Position numbers and translations under genes: made by a program
Assembly (NCBI GenBank): GCA_038380795.1
Contig: CM076267.1
Coordinates: forward strand, 12,631,501-12,695,500
Direction: 5' to 3'
From: Pyrocephalus nanus
Lineage: Eukaryota > Chordata > Aves > Passeriformes > Tyrannidae
Length of the DNA: 64,000 bases
Shown: positions 25,601 through 40,600 of the stretch, one piece after another
Numbering within the stretch: position 1 is the stretch's first letter
Layout of the letters: every line of letters begins with the position of its first letter
The notes under the pieces: model-generated
What the model saw: only the letters and a program-made list of their open reading frames with translations
Told to the model about the DNA's origin: nothing
Database searches by the model: none

Positions 25601-28600
25601 CAATCATATTTAGACTAAAAATAAAACAAATCTAAAGATTTATCTCAATTGTTTTATATATACACTTTTCCACAAGTAGCAAGCCCTAAAGACCGAATAT
25701 TTAGCCTTAAAATTGATAATCAAATTCAAATTTTCTAAATTCATGTTGCACTTTTGAAATACTAAACCAGTGTTTCTCTATATTGGAATATAGGACCAAA
25801 TATATATTTTCAAATGCCAGCATTACCTTAACTCATACAACTAATATTTCCGTCAATAAATGAAAGCATTTGCTTCTAAATTAGTAAATATAAACATTCC
25901 AAACTTGGAAAGTTAATTGTTCTGATTTTGAAGCATAATTTAAAATTAAGTCTGGCCAAACTACTATTCAAATCTTTGTCCAGGAGGTGGCATTAAAGCT
26001 ACTGTATATTAGAATGATGTCATGAGAATTTTAGGACAAGATGTAAATGTGCTGGTTATATAAAGTGATTCAAGAGCATTTTATATTCCTAGAATTTATA
26101 CATATAGAATTTATATGCAGAATGCTTTATCAAATCTGAACAGGAACAGTTATGTCAAAGAACCCAATGAGTCATTTTAGAACTTCAAAAGATTCTGAGA
26201 AGGGCAGCAACAATGATGAAAATGTGATAGTTTCCTATGATAAATATTAGGTAGGATAGCACTCTTCAGCTTGGAAAAATAAATCATTGACTGATGGAGG
26301 GGAACGTGAGACAGGACATGAAAATCATGAAGGGCACGGACAGGACGGGTGCCTCACCATCTCACCTAGAACAAGAATTAGAAACTGTTCAAGAAAACTA
26401 GTAAGACCCTGTAAAAAATAAAAATAACCACATGACACAATCTAGAAACTAGTGTTTTATGTAGCCCAGTGTTACAAAAGTCTTTCAGATTCCTTAAGGT
26501 TTTTGTTGCCTTTACAATCTCTGTGGGTTTGGACCGTTTACTTCTTAAATTATTCCTGTACAAAAGCTACTCTCTACTGGCTACTTGGATTCCTCACACC
26601 TAAAGCTGGTGGCTTAGTTCTGAAAACAAATTTCACTGCACTAATGCCCTGTCCAATTATATTGAATAGATGCTAAAAATAATGTGCATGCACCATATGG
26701 AGGAACACCTGGGCTTCTTCTGCTTGACTCTCTCCTGGAATTTGGTTATACTTCCCAAGAGCCATCAAGTTGGGCCAATTAAGTAAATTATGTTGAACTG
26801 TGATATTCCATCTCTTTTCTTCTGTGAAACATAAAACTTTTAACAAGTTTCAATTATACACTGAAATTATCAGTGTGGAGCTGAACTGGTGCCTCCTTGA
26901 GATGAATAAAACTGTTCCTACTCTCCTACTCTTGTTCTTCCAGTTTCTTTGCAGATGGCACACTTTGTAACATAGAAGTTGGGTTTGGCTGCTATTGTCG
27001 CTATTTTTTCACAATCATATTAACAAAAAGTGTATCAATAATGGAAACTAAGAAACAACATCAATTAAGACAGTGTCATTCTGGTACTAGTTTGTCTAGT
27101 CAGTAAGATTCACTCTGAATCACCTAAAGCAGAAAAGAGCAAACCCAATGAAATACAATTTCAGATACACGAAGTGTTAAAAAGAGAAAACCTTTTTCTC
27201 TCATGTTCTTCAATAAATGTCTAGTTTACTTGTAGTCTTTAAATTAATTTTATCCCTTACACCTCTCAGCTTCTTTCTGAAACAAGAATGATGCACTTCT
27301 GGCTCAGGAACACTGTCTGGGGAGTATTCAGGAATTTAGAGCTCTAATATTATCCATAGAACTGTTCACCAAGAATTGTGATAGCACATGTTCATTTGAA
27401 GAGTTGGCATTATGCATTACTCTATTTCACTAATTAGGTATTTTAAATGATTAAGATTTTGAAATCCACTATAGGAAGGTAGAATGCTATTAAAAACTGT
27501 TTCACAAAAGCAAACCTCACATTTCACGTGCACATAAAGATCTGAGTAACAGTTATTTTAATTCATGACAAAAGTAAATTGTTGAGAAAAATGGCTCAAT
27601 ATATGCATCAAAAGATCATGTAGGCTAAGACTGAAGACTTGGGAGAAAATATCTTTTCATTGATCATTGCATAAACAACCCACGTTTTCCACTATGAATC
27701 ATTTATACTGCTATTTTAGAGCTTTGTAGAATAGGAACCTATTTCTCGTGGTTACCAAGTACCTTTTGCCATTTCTATTATGTAGACTGTTAACACAGGC
27801 ATTTAAATTGTAAACAAAACAAAACACTCCAGCACAATCTCTGCACAGATCAATGCATGTAGATACTCAAAATTTTGCTTATTAAAACGTGATTACCATG
27901 TTAAATATTTGTTTAATTTCAATGTTGAGTTTCCTGTTATTCCCAAAGCAGATACAATTTATTTCAACAACAAAGCATTTGATGATAAGTAAGTTCAGTT
28001 TGATGGTTTAATAAAGTTGGAAAAAAATCGATACCTGCAGTGAACAACAACAGGTTCTTCTCTGCCAGCCCTCTTCTTTCGCACTAGACACACAAAATCT
28101 AGGAAATCACTGGAATCATCAGGAACCCCATGATCAGGCCATGCTATATACTGGATTTGGGTTAGCTGGCGGCTTTCCTCTTTCTAAGCAGAAACAAAAA
28201 GTTTATTCCAGGGTAATTCAGGTCCCATTAAAAAAAAGAAAAAAAAATTCCCAAACCAATGATTTAAAAAAAAATCAATAGTACTTTTATAGCAATTTTT
28301 ACCCATAATAAAAGTGGCTTCAGGCAACTAGCATCACTTTATCAACCATCAGTCATTCTGAATTTTATAATTACTTTTCTTTTTCTTAAAAACAAAAAAG
28401 GCAATCCACAAATGTTTACATCTTCAAGGTTAAAAAATTACTTGCCATGTAATAGCAAAGTGGTTCAAGGATACCAAGAATCTAACTGAACACTAGATGT
28501 ACAAGAAGGTGGTCAAATTCTGAACAAACCAAATTTAACAGAAAGAGGTACTATCTAGATCAAATGACAGAATGGGGTAGTGCGGGGAGAGGCAGGATCT

Positions 28601-31600
28601 TCAGACGTAGAAGCTTTCCTTCAGACCCTGTGTGAACAGCAGCATTGTTTTGGCTTTATCTGCACCTCTTATTTTTACCCAGCATACTATGCCTAAGATG
28701 CAGAATGACTTTGTTTTCCACTCCCTCGTGCTCTTGCTCTAATATCACAAATATAATCAGTAGGCCTCTGCTTAGTGCAGGGGACAGGCTGGACAACTAG
28801 AGTAAGAGCAGCATTTCAAAGAGCAGGAGTTACTGCACTGAAAATAGCCTTTAGACGCTGAATCATTTACAGAGGTTCCACTGCTGATAACAGATGAGCA
28901 ATTGTCTCAACAGGACACAGGACAGGAATTTTAACTGCAAATCAACTAAAAGGCAGCTTTATAAAACTGTCCTCTCATCTGGTAACTCAAGCAGTCAGAA
29001 ATGGGTATGTGAACTAAATTCCAGATACTCATTTCCAAACATTTCTGAGATTGAAATGTTAGCCGGGGAGTCTCTGCAAACTACACATGCCCTGAAACTC
29101 ATGCAATGCATGTTCAGAAAGGTCCTTGTTTACATGTAGTCACCAATCCCCACTCATCTTTCTCTCGGCAGGATTTATCTTCCATCTACTTTCACATATT
29201 TTTCAAGACAGAATTACTAAGACCTGTTTGCCTCTACAAAGACAGACTTTCAGTTGCGATGATGAAATACCTCTCGTGTCTCATGTTCTGAAAACATCCA
29301 GGGAATAGCAAGGTTCTCAACTTATTTAATTACTCTTTTTCTTTGGCCAGGGCGTGAAAGACATCAGTAAAGACTTTTAAGACAAATGATGTATCTTTTA
29401 TGTGATTTAAAACCAATTAATATGATTAGGGAGAAGGAGTCTTTGTGATATTTTTGCTTATGAAAGGTTTGTTATCATTCCAAGAGCAGAATTTATACTA
29501 GGTAAGTACATGACAATATGAGTCGTTTTCTAAAGGCTTCTAGAAATTAACAGTTCTATTTATATGGATATGCCACCAAGTTGAAAAGTCTGATTAACTA
29601 TGTTTTAGCTAATATGCAAGGATTCTGTAGATTAATAAGTAAAAATATTTTACCTCCAGATTAGTCAATGTCATTTCTCGAAAGACATAAGCAGGATTTC
29701 CTTCTTCTGAATGGCAGGTAATCTGGAAATTCCCATATGATGAGCTTCCCGATGGCTCTGGCCAGTACTGATGGCATTTAACCTAAGGTCAACACATTTT
29801 TAAAGATGCCTGTGTTTAAATTCAGGGTACTGTTTTCATTCTTTCTAGTTTTTATACCTGTGTTTGTTAAGGATTACTTTGATCATTTTGTAATCGCTAT
29901 TAATTTACTTACCAAATAGACTGCTACCTAAATACGGTATAAAATAAGGTATCACAGAGATTTCCTAGTTTTCTTTTCAAGAGGACACATGTACCAGATC
30001 TTGCAGTTAGTTTAACTGAAGATGGATGCCTTTAACTTTCATTATAATTTAAAAAAAAAATCTATCTATAAATATTCCATCTTAACACTTGAATGACAAA
30101 GATGCTGCCTTCTAAACGTTTCTGACCTCCAAAATCCTGATCTGCCCTTCTCAAAGCACATTTATATGAGAAATAAACAAATAATAATTAAAAAAAAGGA
30201 GATAAGCAACAAAAAAGTTGCTAAGCTAATGCAGAAATTAGGGGTGGTAAAGATGGTGGACTTCAAAGACTCTTGATCAAGTCATCAAATGTGAATGAAA
30301 ACTTCAAACTCTGTTTCCCGATAAATGGCTTAAAAGCCTAATTACAGAGGTCATTTCAGCTCAAGTGTACTTTTGTATTTCCAACCCACCTGGCGATTCT
30401 TTAAGAGCAGCCAGATTTGCAGACTTCCTGCTCCACTGAGACATCCCGGCATGCAGTGATAGTGATGTCAGCAGCCTCATGATCAGCTTTAGAGCAGGGA
30501 GTCTGCCTATGGGTATAAGACAGATAAGTCCTTTTATTTCATTATTAAGCAGCTCTCCAAAGAGCTCCACAAATATCATTATTGAAGGGATGGGGGAACC
30601 TCAGAGAACTGCTATTGCAAGTCTGTTCTTAGCAGATCTGCAAAGAAAACTCAAATTAAAAGGGCACTTGTACTGAAATTCCCTCTAATCATGTTTATTT
30701 GGGAGCAGGCAGCATCATCCAAACACTGAGTCACTGAAAAATGGTTTAAAAATGCTGCAACTCCCCTTCAATTATTTTAATTGTATTTACAGGCCTGACC
30801 TCCCAGCAAATATATGGTTGTTAAAAACTCAGAATATATACAGACAGCTGAACTACAGTCTGAGTTGATCAGAACAACCAAAACCTACTATAAATCTATC
30901 TTCAAAAGAAATCCTGAGCATGGAGGAATTCCACTACACAATTACTCCAGACTATCATTTCTGTCCATACATTTAACCAGCCAGTGCTACTGTGAATGCT
31001 CCAGTCTATAAACCTATCCAATAACTCTGGAGTTACCACAAAATACACCTGAAGTCTTTAACAGCACCATACACAATTATTTTTAGTAATTCAAAACTCT
31101 CATTACTTTATTAGTAGTACTTTATTTTTACACATTTTATATGGAAATTAAAGGACAATGATTCTCTCATATGATTAAACAAATGTTTATAGCCACAGAA
31201 AAACATTTTATGGAAAATCTTACATTTCCAGACATGGGATCTTGACACTACAAAGCTGTGTTAGGGTGTCATAAAAATTAATTTCACTATCTATCAAAAA
31301 ACTAATCTATGAAAACATAAACTTCTTGGAGTTCCTTCATTTGAAGTTTGGAGAAAAAAATTGTATGAAGGTAAATTCTAGCTGCTTTTCACTTTACAAC
31401 AAAGAATCAAACAAAGCAGCCTAAAGATATTTTAAGAAATACATAAAGACTTCAAGGCATTTTAGAACTGAACAAAGTTTAAATATTAGCTTCATTAACA
31501 ACATCCAAAGGTTTAAAATCTAAGAGTCATCATTGCAACCATACTAGGAATGCACTACCCTTATGAAAAAGGGTTATAGAACAGTTTAGGTAGGATGGGA

Positions 31601-34600
31601 CCTTTAGAGGCCATCCAGTCCAATCCCCCTGCAATGAGCAGGGGCATTTCCAGCCACATCAGGCTGTTCAGAGTCCCATCTGATCCGACCTTCAGTGTTT
31701 CCAGGGATGGGGCATCCACCACCTATCTGGGCAACCTGTGCCAATGTCTTATCCTCATTGTAAAAATCTCTTCCTTATAGCTGGTCTAAATTTACACTCT
31801 TTTAGTTTAAAACCATTTCCTCTTACCCCCTTGTCACATTATATGCCATAAGAGTATATTCCTCTAATCTTTTAAAGGCTAGTCACCAACAGTTTTTTAA
31901 GATTATGTCAGTGGTATTTAAGGAAATGTTTTACTTACTCTGCCCCGTTCAACTTGAGTCGTTAACATTACAACCATAGATGAGCCTTGCTCCCAAGTCA
32001 TCTGCCAAAAATCAGGACATGTGTTCGGTAATGGACCTTGACAAGCAATGTACTGGTTTATTATCGTGGAAGAAGGGATTTCCATCTAAGAGAAGACAAA
32101 GTCATTATTTCAATTCCTAAAGCAAATGGAAGTCAGGCATCAGTTATTTACTCTTCAGTAACTAATACATTAAACAAGCATCCATGACATTAATTCTATT
32201 TCTTAAAGGCTAGTAAATATGGACTAGCACAGATAAAAATTCTCCAAGTGTTTCACATGCAAAATTACTACAAACATTCACATACACTTTACATATTAAC
32301 TGACAGGTATGTAGTTGCCATAATCAAGATTAATGGTTCAAAAAAGAAAAGGTAGACCAGTTGGCAAATAACTCAGGTAATAATTTCTTCCTCTGTGGAG
32401 TTTTGAAACTAGCTTTTAAAACATTGATCTCAGAATTTAGTACCTGTTTTTTTATTTCAAAGTAATTTTGTTGAGGTCCAAACCATCACACTAACAATGA
32501 AAAAAAAAAAAAGGCGAAAGAAAGTGCTGCCACATTAGACTTTCCTAATGTCAAACACTACTCTCACAAATGTAATCAGCAAAGAAGAACTAATTCCTTT
32601 GCAGAGGCCTCCTGTTAGCATTTTTTCACATTCAAATGCAGGGCTAGACTTTAGCACTTACGAAAACACCTGCCACAAAACATTAGGAAGTAACTATATC
32701 TACAATAAAATTTCAATCCATTTGACTTACAGGTTTAGCAGCCATTCTAGGCTGAACTAGATTTATGAAGAAAAAAAGGAATTATTTAATCAACTTTTTC
32801 AATGGAAAAGTGCAAAGTTAATGTCAGAAGTGCTTTTGAAAAATATTACTCACATTTATATAATTTGCATTGATGTAATCTTCATTACTTTTTAAAATAA
32901 CCCGTGTAGCATCATCTGAAAAAATTTTTAGAAATCTGTTACTTCTTTACCAGCCACAGCAAAATACTTTTAGAGCACATACACGAACAGACATACTTAC
33001 AAGGCGAAATGTCTCTGTATCTATTTTTGGAAATGTTTTGAGGTAATCTGGCACAAGACATTGTCATTCCAGGCTTTTTCCTATACAGTTGCTAAAAGAC
33101 AAAACTGATGGTCAGAACATAACAGATGCAATAGACCCATTATTATAACGTTTGCCTAAATAGAATTTTTTTCTAAAGCCAGGTATTTATTAGAACCTAA
33201 ACTACTAAGTAACAGTAGCTTCAACAAACACGAAAATACTTTTAAAAAGAAAGCACTATAAATTTAGTTATGCTGTGGGATCACTGAAAATGATCAAGAT
33301 GAAGCCATAAGTTGTTTAAAGACAAACTGAACATTAAATTTCAAATTTCCATAAGAACATTAATCCAGAGAAAAAATAATGTGCATTGGTAAGGGAATTG
33401 ACTGATAATGACATTGCACTTGGTAATTTGGGGCAAGTAGATTGTGCTGTGTTATGGGCATCTGCCTACATGGTAGTTGTCTAACTTGGGTTTTTTGCCT
33501 TCCTCCCCTTCCTCCCCCCAGATATCCTTCTATATTTCAATAACTGTAGAGCAAATCCTGGGCTACCTTGTGCTTTTCCTGCACAAAATCTCCTTGAAGA
33601 GGTTCCTGCCCTCTCATGCTTTAGTCATGCACTGCCAAAACCCTTGTGCTACAAACATTATCAGTGAAATGATCCAGATTCAATAAAAAGCACTTTAAAA
33701 CCTTTGGAACCTGCTAAGGAGACTGAATATGTTTAAGGAGAATTTTAAATAACTTTGAAAAAATCGGTTCTTTATACATATATAAGTAAATTTTACCACA
33801 GTTCTTAATAAAAATATATTTTATAAATATATATTGCATAATAAAATGTTAGGTCTCCATTTGGTGAGGAATTCACAGAATTCACACTGCTGTGTTTTAC
33901 AAACCTGGTTTCCTGCTTTAGGCCACTTGATCTCATGCATTAAAGATGGACTAACTCCAAGGCACAAGTTGGTGCTAAAGAAAGGCTATGGCATCAGCAT
34001 TTTAGGGCCCCACAGGAAGTACACTGTTCTGAAATAAGCCATTAAACCCCAACTATTTATAAAAGACATAGTTACATCAACCCTTAAGATAAGGGCTGTA
34101 TTTTCCATCGGTTATTTTATCTTCCCTCATTGAGAGTGCCCATAAAATGTCAACAGCTCAGGTGTCATTCAGTTCCTACAGCAACTTAGATAGGGAGCCA
34201 AAGTCTGAGTACAGAACACATATTTTGGTAGACATTCTTCAGTCTTTATGTCAATGAAAGTATTTTATTAGCATGTTCCTGATAACCACAAAGAGTCTAA
34301 GTAATCAATAAAAGCTATTTATAACACTAAAAACCGGTATTCGTAAGTTTGCACATACAACACAGGATCGATTTTTTTTCTTTGGTTATTTTTCTTTTTG
34401 AGAGTGCAAGACAACTGTTTTCCTAAAAGATGCTGACATTACTGAAATTTAACGGAAATTTAACTGAAATCTGCTCTGTTTAAAATAATTACTATCCCAA
34501 GAGACTTGGAACTTGCACTCAGGTACAGGCAAGACAGTACTCACATCAAACTGAGCCAAGACAGTTCCAGTGATAAGCCCCTCTGCCAACTGAATCATGG

Positions 34601-37600
34601 ATTCCCTCAGAGCATTATCATCCTGATGGACACCATCGAGGGGAGATTTCTCAGGGATGTACTGGAAGTCAGGCTCACTCTCCAGCTTCTCTTCCACAAC
34701 ATCATAGACAGCTAGAACAAGCAAAGGTATGAATGCTCTGACTGAACATGCTGTTCGACAAATAAAATTAGCTCTAAGTCATTTATTTAACACAGTAAAA
34801 CCCCCAGATTTTTCTCCTGTAGAAAAATCCACATTTATTAGCACACTGATTTTAGTCCCCATCAGCAAGGACAAGGAGCCTTTGCTGATCATTATAATTC
34901 ATGATAAAACTATTTTCTTGGTTTAGTAGTAATTTTAAGTGAAAGCACATCACTCACAGCTAAAATTTTGATCAAAACTCACATTATGCCCTTGCCTTGT
35001 CTGATATAAATATCTAATCTCAGAGTCTCACATCAGACAAAATATGCATCTTCGATTATATGAACAGAGACACACACTGTTCGAAAGCCTGTTTTTAAAT
35101 TATATCCCATGACCACAAAGGAGGAAACTGGTAAATCCTCACTTCTACAACTCACATGTTTTTATCCAAAGTTAATCAACACACAAGGGGAAGCTGTTTC
35201 AGTAAATTTGCAAACAAAGATAGTTATTTTATCTGAGAAAGAAGGTAAGCACACAAAAGCTGCACGAGAACTTACACACAGAATGAGAGTACAAGTAAGT
35301 GTGGAGTGCAAATAAGTGAATAAAGAAAAAATTTTTTATGAGGTGGCTGAGGTATTCTACTGCAGTAATTTCAACTACTCCAATTAAACATCACTGTTTC
35401 TTATTTTGCTTTTTCCTCTCTAACTGTATTATAATTGGGATGGTGCAGCAGAACTAAATCCAGTGCACCTCTGCTGGGTATGGTCCAACAGAGTATTTTG
35501 TGAATATATTGCACAAGGTTTTATTTAGACTGCATTTTAGCACTTCTATTAAGCCTCCTCAAGTAGAAATATTACCATAGGTTTTGCATTATTTTAAAAA
35601 AGTATGGAAGGATTTTGCAAATATTGACCTCTGAAGTCATCCAAACACTGAATATTTGGTGAGGGGTTTTTTGTTTGTTTGACCTTGGTTTTCATTTTCC
35701 TTAAGGGAATAACTAACTTCATGAAATACATTCAATATCCATATAGGTTTCTGGGCATTTTTATCAATGAGAGTGAGAACAAAATTTAAAGTAGCTCTCT
35801 GTTAGAAATATTTGATGTCTGACTTTCTGATTAGTTTTCAACACTTAGTTACACACAGCTCCTTGGAGTATAGGATCAATACACTCTATTGATGCAATTC
35901 CTTTCCAAGGACAGGAGTTCTTTCTTACATGCTAAGCATTCCATCCCAGGACACAAAATGGAGGTTAGGAAATAACAGCAAGGTGTGGATTCTTTTTTTA
36001 TTATGATGTACAAACTACTCACCATTGGGTCGAACTAGGAGCACAAGTTCCCCTGAGTGTCTCTCACAGCTCGCTTTAATGAACATTACAACTTGATCAT
36101 GGGTGTGTTCTGCTATATCCCTGCCGTTAATCAGTACAACCTGGTCCCCTTCATTCAGACGAGGGACACAGAGATCAGCCTGCAAGGTGGGGGGAAAAAA
36201 CCAAAACCATCAGCAACACAAGCCATTACCCATTTCTTACCTTAAAGTAATAACCTAAAGTAACTATACTTGGGGTCTTGAATCCTAACAGCCTGGTTCC
36301 CATGGTTTGCTGCTCTGTATTAAAATGACAAACATGTTACATAATACATAGGCAGTACCGTTCACATGAACAACCCATTTGCAGCTGGCAGATGACTGTC
36401 ATTGTAACAGATCTTTCAGCAGCTGTTACTCTGCTCCTCGGCTGAAATAGAAAGCTCCTCTGAATCACACTTTGTATAGGCACTTAAAGAGCAGGATGTT
36501 CTTATCTTTGGAGGGAAGGGAATAACATGGCAAACAAAACCTTGTCCACATCAATTCCACAGGTTGAAATGCTTCAGGTGTAAAATATCACAATGGTAAT
36601 GGCAAGAGTAAAGCAAGGACTGAAGACATTGCACAACTCCCAGTAATCCCACGGAGGGGAATCAGGTCATAAAAATTGTTATTGTAATCATAGTCTAAAC
36701 ACTGTTGCAGAAAAGAAAGAGCACAAGCCATCACCAAGTATCTTCTCTCTACAGAGTGAATGTTTAAAGCCAAAATTATTCATGTTATTAAATATTTCAG
36801 GGATACTAATTAAAAGGAACAAGAACAATGATTTTCAACAAACATTTAATAGTTTCAAATAGTAAAAAAAAAATAAAAAAGAGAAAGCTGTACTTCTTAA
36901 ATCTCAACAAATAAATGGTTCGCTCTACCCTTACTCTGAAAGATATAAACAGTTGAATACCAGGTTAGTATTTCTGGCAATAAACTGACCAAATATTGTG
37001 CCTCCTTTGAAGACACTGCTGATAGTCACTAAACATCAGTAACAACAGACAATCAGACCTGATGAATGATTCATGATGTCTGCTTTTAATCTACATCTTG
37101 GCTTTACTCAGTTACATCTGTCACTAAAGTAAGAGATTTGCTATTTTAGTTATTTTTAACACTCTTTCAATACATAATTTATGTGAAATTACTGAATGTC
37201 TATATTTAAAAAAAGTAATAAAGTAAATGTATTTTTAGGATGACACAGCTCAAGAAACAGTGCATACTGAGCATCTGTAATGCCCTATAATTGTCAGAAA
37301 TTAAACTTTGTTTCAGTAGGAAGAAATTGCTCTTGAGGATTGAAGAACTTTAAAAGCATGTTATGCAGCCCCATCAAATTCTTACTGCACATAATTTGCT
37401 TTGTTATGATAATGTTATAGCAAAAGCAAATTTTCATAGGCAGCTATGAAATAATTTAGCATTTCGAATACATCCTTCAAGATACACAGATATTGTTACC
37501 AAGTTTGCTTTTTGATAAACTTACAGGTGTTCCCGGAGCTACCCTGGACACTATGACCGGCATCTTCTGATCATATCCACCCTTTAAAAACAAATTAAAT

Positions 37601-40600
37601 TAGTAACAGATCATGAATGTAAAAAATAACCTTAATAAACATGAAGGGAATGATGTGCTGTTACCTTTACATTGAAGCCAAACCTTCCATTTTCATCTGG
37701 TTTCATTCTGATCATAACAAGATTGTCATGGGGGACACCACCATTGGGCTAGTAAACAAAAATTATATTACATTAACATCTATTTTGTTCACAGTTAGAC
37801 TTTGAGGATATTGTATCTAATAATTCTGCAGTTCCCTCATCAAATAATTGCTCCTGGACACTTGAGTAATAAAATACATCAATAAAAATACATCACTAAA
37901 AAACATCAAGTAACAGCACAAAAATCTTGAGTTTTGCAGAAAAGGGAAAAGACTTGGACATTACTAAGTTAAAGGTGTGTTCAGTCAAAGCAAATTCAAA
38001 GTAAAAAAGAAGATTAGAAAAGACTAATTAGCTTCAAATAGTCTTAAGAAAAACGGCTTACTAAACTGAAACTCTTTAAATTTATTTTAATTAAGACAGT
38101 GAAGAGCTGTAATAAAAATGTAATATGATGAAAAATAACTGAAGGTGTCCCTTTGTTTCTATTAACAGCAATGTGCCAGTTGTAAGCAAGGGAAAATTTG
38201 GCAACAAAATCTTGGTTCCATATCCTTTATTCCATTTCTAGGGTAGTGGAGTATGAGCTGTGACACATGCTCTGCCCTGATTCAACTCTGACAACTTCAG
38301 CTGCTTTCTTGGTTTTATTCAGACCACAACACTGTTAAAGGAACTACCACTAAGCTGAGGAATACTAGATTCTTTTTAATCTGAAAGACATCAATTTAGT
38401 GCAATTGCAGTGATTTTTACTTCACAGACTCAACATCAGCTAGTATTTCTAGTTTCTACAGTGAGGATTGAACAGTATTGATGGAATCTGTTTCATGGAA
38501 ATTTTCAATGTTTCCAATTATAGCCAAAGTAGAAAACTCATACTGAGAAAAAAATAAAATACAAAACAAAACAAGCCAACAGAACGTAATAAAGAGAACA
38601 TTTTTAAATGTAAGAAAGTTCCAGTCCTGCAGGTTCAATAGGTTAGAAAAGTCTGTACAACTTGGCTCATTAAAAGTTAACTCAATTCCAGTTTTTTTAA
38701 GCTCTTGTTCTTGGTTAAAACATAACAAAATCCCCCAAACACATTCATAGTATTGAAAAGAGGAACAATTTGGGGAAGGAGAGGAAAGTAACAGCATAAG
38801 ATATGTTAATGAGAAGTAAGGTGCTTAGGAAGCCTGATCATGTGCCAATCATTTCAGCCTGTGTGCACTGGCATGAGCAATCAGACAGAATGAATGTGCT
38901 CACCTGCAGTGTTTGGCAGCTTCTGTGCCATTGCATTCCCCAACAGAAAGGAATTATGAATTTCCTACTTTAGGAGGCTCTTCTGGGCCACAGTTTGTAA
39001 TGAAAGAGAGCACTGTATATCATCATTAACCTGTTTGACTGAGCGGACTCTTGGCCACACCTGTTTTCAAATACTTCTGACATTCTCAGACTGGATACTT
39101 GGGGATTGCAGATGGAGTAAAAAGTCATCAATCCCACACCTGTCCTACTTCCTTTCTAAACTGACTCTCCATACATAAAACAGACAAAGGAAATTCCACA
39201 GCTATATGAAGTCAGAAGAGCAGAAGACTTTGGTGGTGCAGGAACCTGAATTCTGGTCAGAAAAACAACTTTGCAACAAAACCACATTCCAAATCCTAAA
39301 CTTCCAGTTCCACAAAATTTCAGTCATGCTGTGTTCCTTCTTCTCTAATCCCCAAAATAAAAAGTCATGAGCAGACCAAATTAGATCTTCAATTACAACA
39401 GTGCACTGCCTTAAGCGAGGCAGCATGAATTGGAGCACAGCAAACAATCACACTGACAATGCACAGAGAAAAAAGAATCTCATTCTCACACAGCTGTGTT
39501 GGTTTTTCAGAACGAAAAGGAGTTAAAAAAACAACTGAAAGTTATTTTTGTCAATTTGGTAAAGATAACTGAATATAGGGCAGAAAAACTTGATGACTAA
39601 AGTAGTGCTATCGTTCAAAACATAACAGTATTTAATGACTCAGGTAAGCACTGGCCAAAGACAAAGCTGTTAAAAACCCTGCTTTGTTATTTAATCAAAA
39701 CAAAAATTTTCACAACATTCCTCAGATGCTCAAAATTTTAGAAGTTTTGCTTTTGGGTCTTTTAATAAAACCCCAGCTATGAAATTAAAGAGGGGTTTTA
39801 TGGGAATCTTAACTTTATATGAGGCTTACAGTTCAAAATGCATATAAACCAAAGGCATTTCTAAATATCAATTTTGGGAATAACTCATAATTTTGAATAC
39901 CCAAGGTTGACAAAACTGTTTACACAGTATTGCTACTGCATCTAGATATTAAACAGTCTTCCCATCTTGCAAAACATTTCTTGTCCCATATCAGTATAAA
40001 ACCAGGAACCCACTGGAAAACTTCTGGAAGGACAAAAATCACAAAAATGGTCACTGAGATCTCATCTCAGTCACATAATAATCAACTGACTAGTTACTCA
40101 TCTCGCACGTGCTTAAATGTGGGAAAAGGATGTTTGCTCCTCTTTTGACATTTGTTTTCACAGGCTTCTTGCCAGAGTCTCTTTCTTGGAAATTCTGATA
40201 AGAAATGCAACCACATAATCAAGAAGCTGCTCCTGATAAAACCACTCCAGAAGCTGGTAGGCGCTTTCAGGTTTAGATTTTTTGATAAAAACTAGATTAA
40301 ATACCAGTGGCAGTGTCTGCAATGTCATCTTTAAAACTGATGGCAAATGAGTTTTCAAGGAAGAGGTTACGTAGAAATTTGTGCATCTGCTTAAAATCTA
40401 ATGCTCAAAATGTTTGCAAAACCATCCCGGTGTAGTGATTTGCTGACAACTGACAAAGGACTACTCCAGCAGGTGGAGAAACCAGCAGGAGCTAGTGAAG
40501 GGACAGTGTGTTTAATGAAAACACTGCAAGGTAATGCACAAACACAGCAACTCTCTGAAATGCATCAGAACCAAGCTGAGGACTATCATTCTGATTAAAA

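Noticed and set aside
38456..38797. 113-codon minus-strand frame between PTPN4 exons
   Set aside because: It has no matching splice sites or phase, and the neighbouring exons already join seamlessly.
38880..38945. Donor-like CTGCAG-gtgagc on the minus strand in a PTPN4 intron
   Set aside because: No convincing acceptor and coding stretch precede it; strong donors occur by chance in several kilobases.
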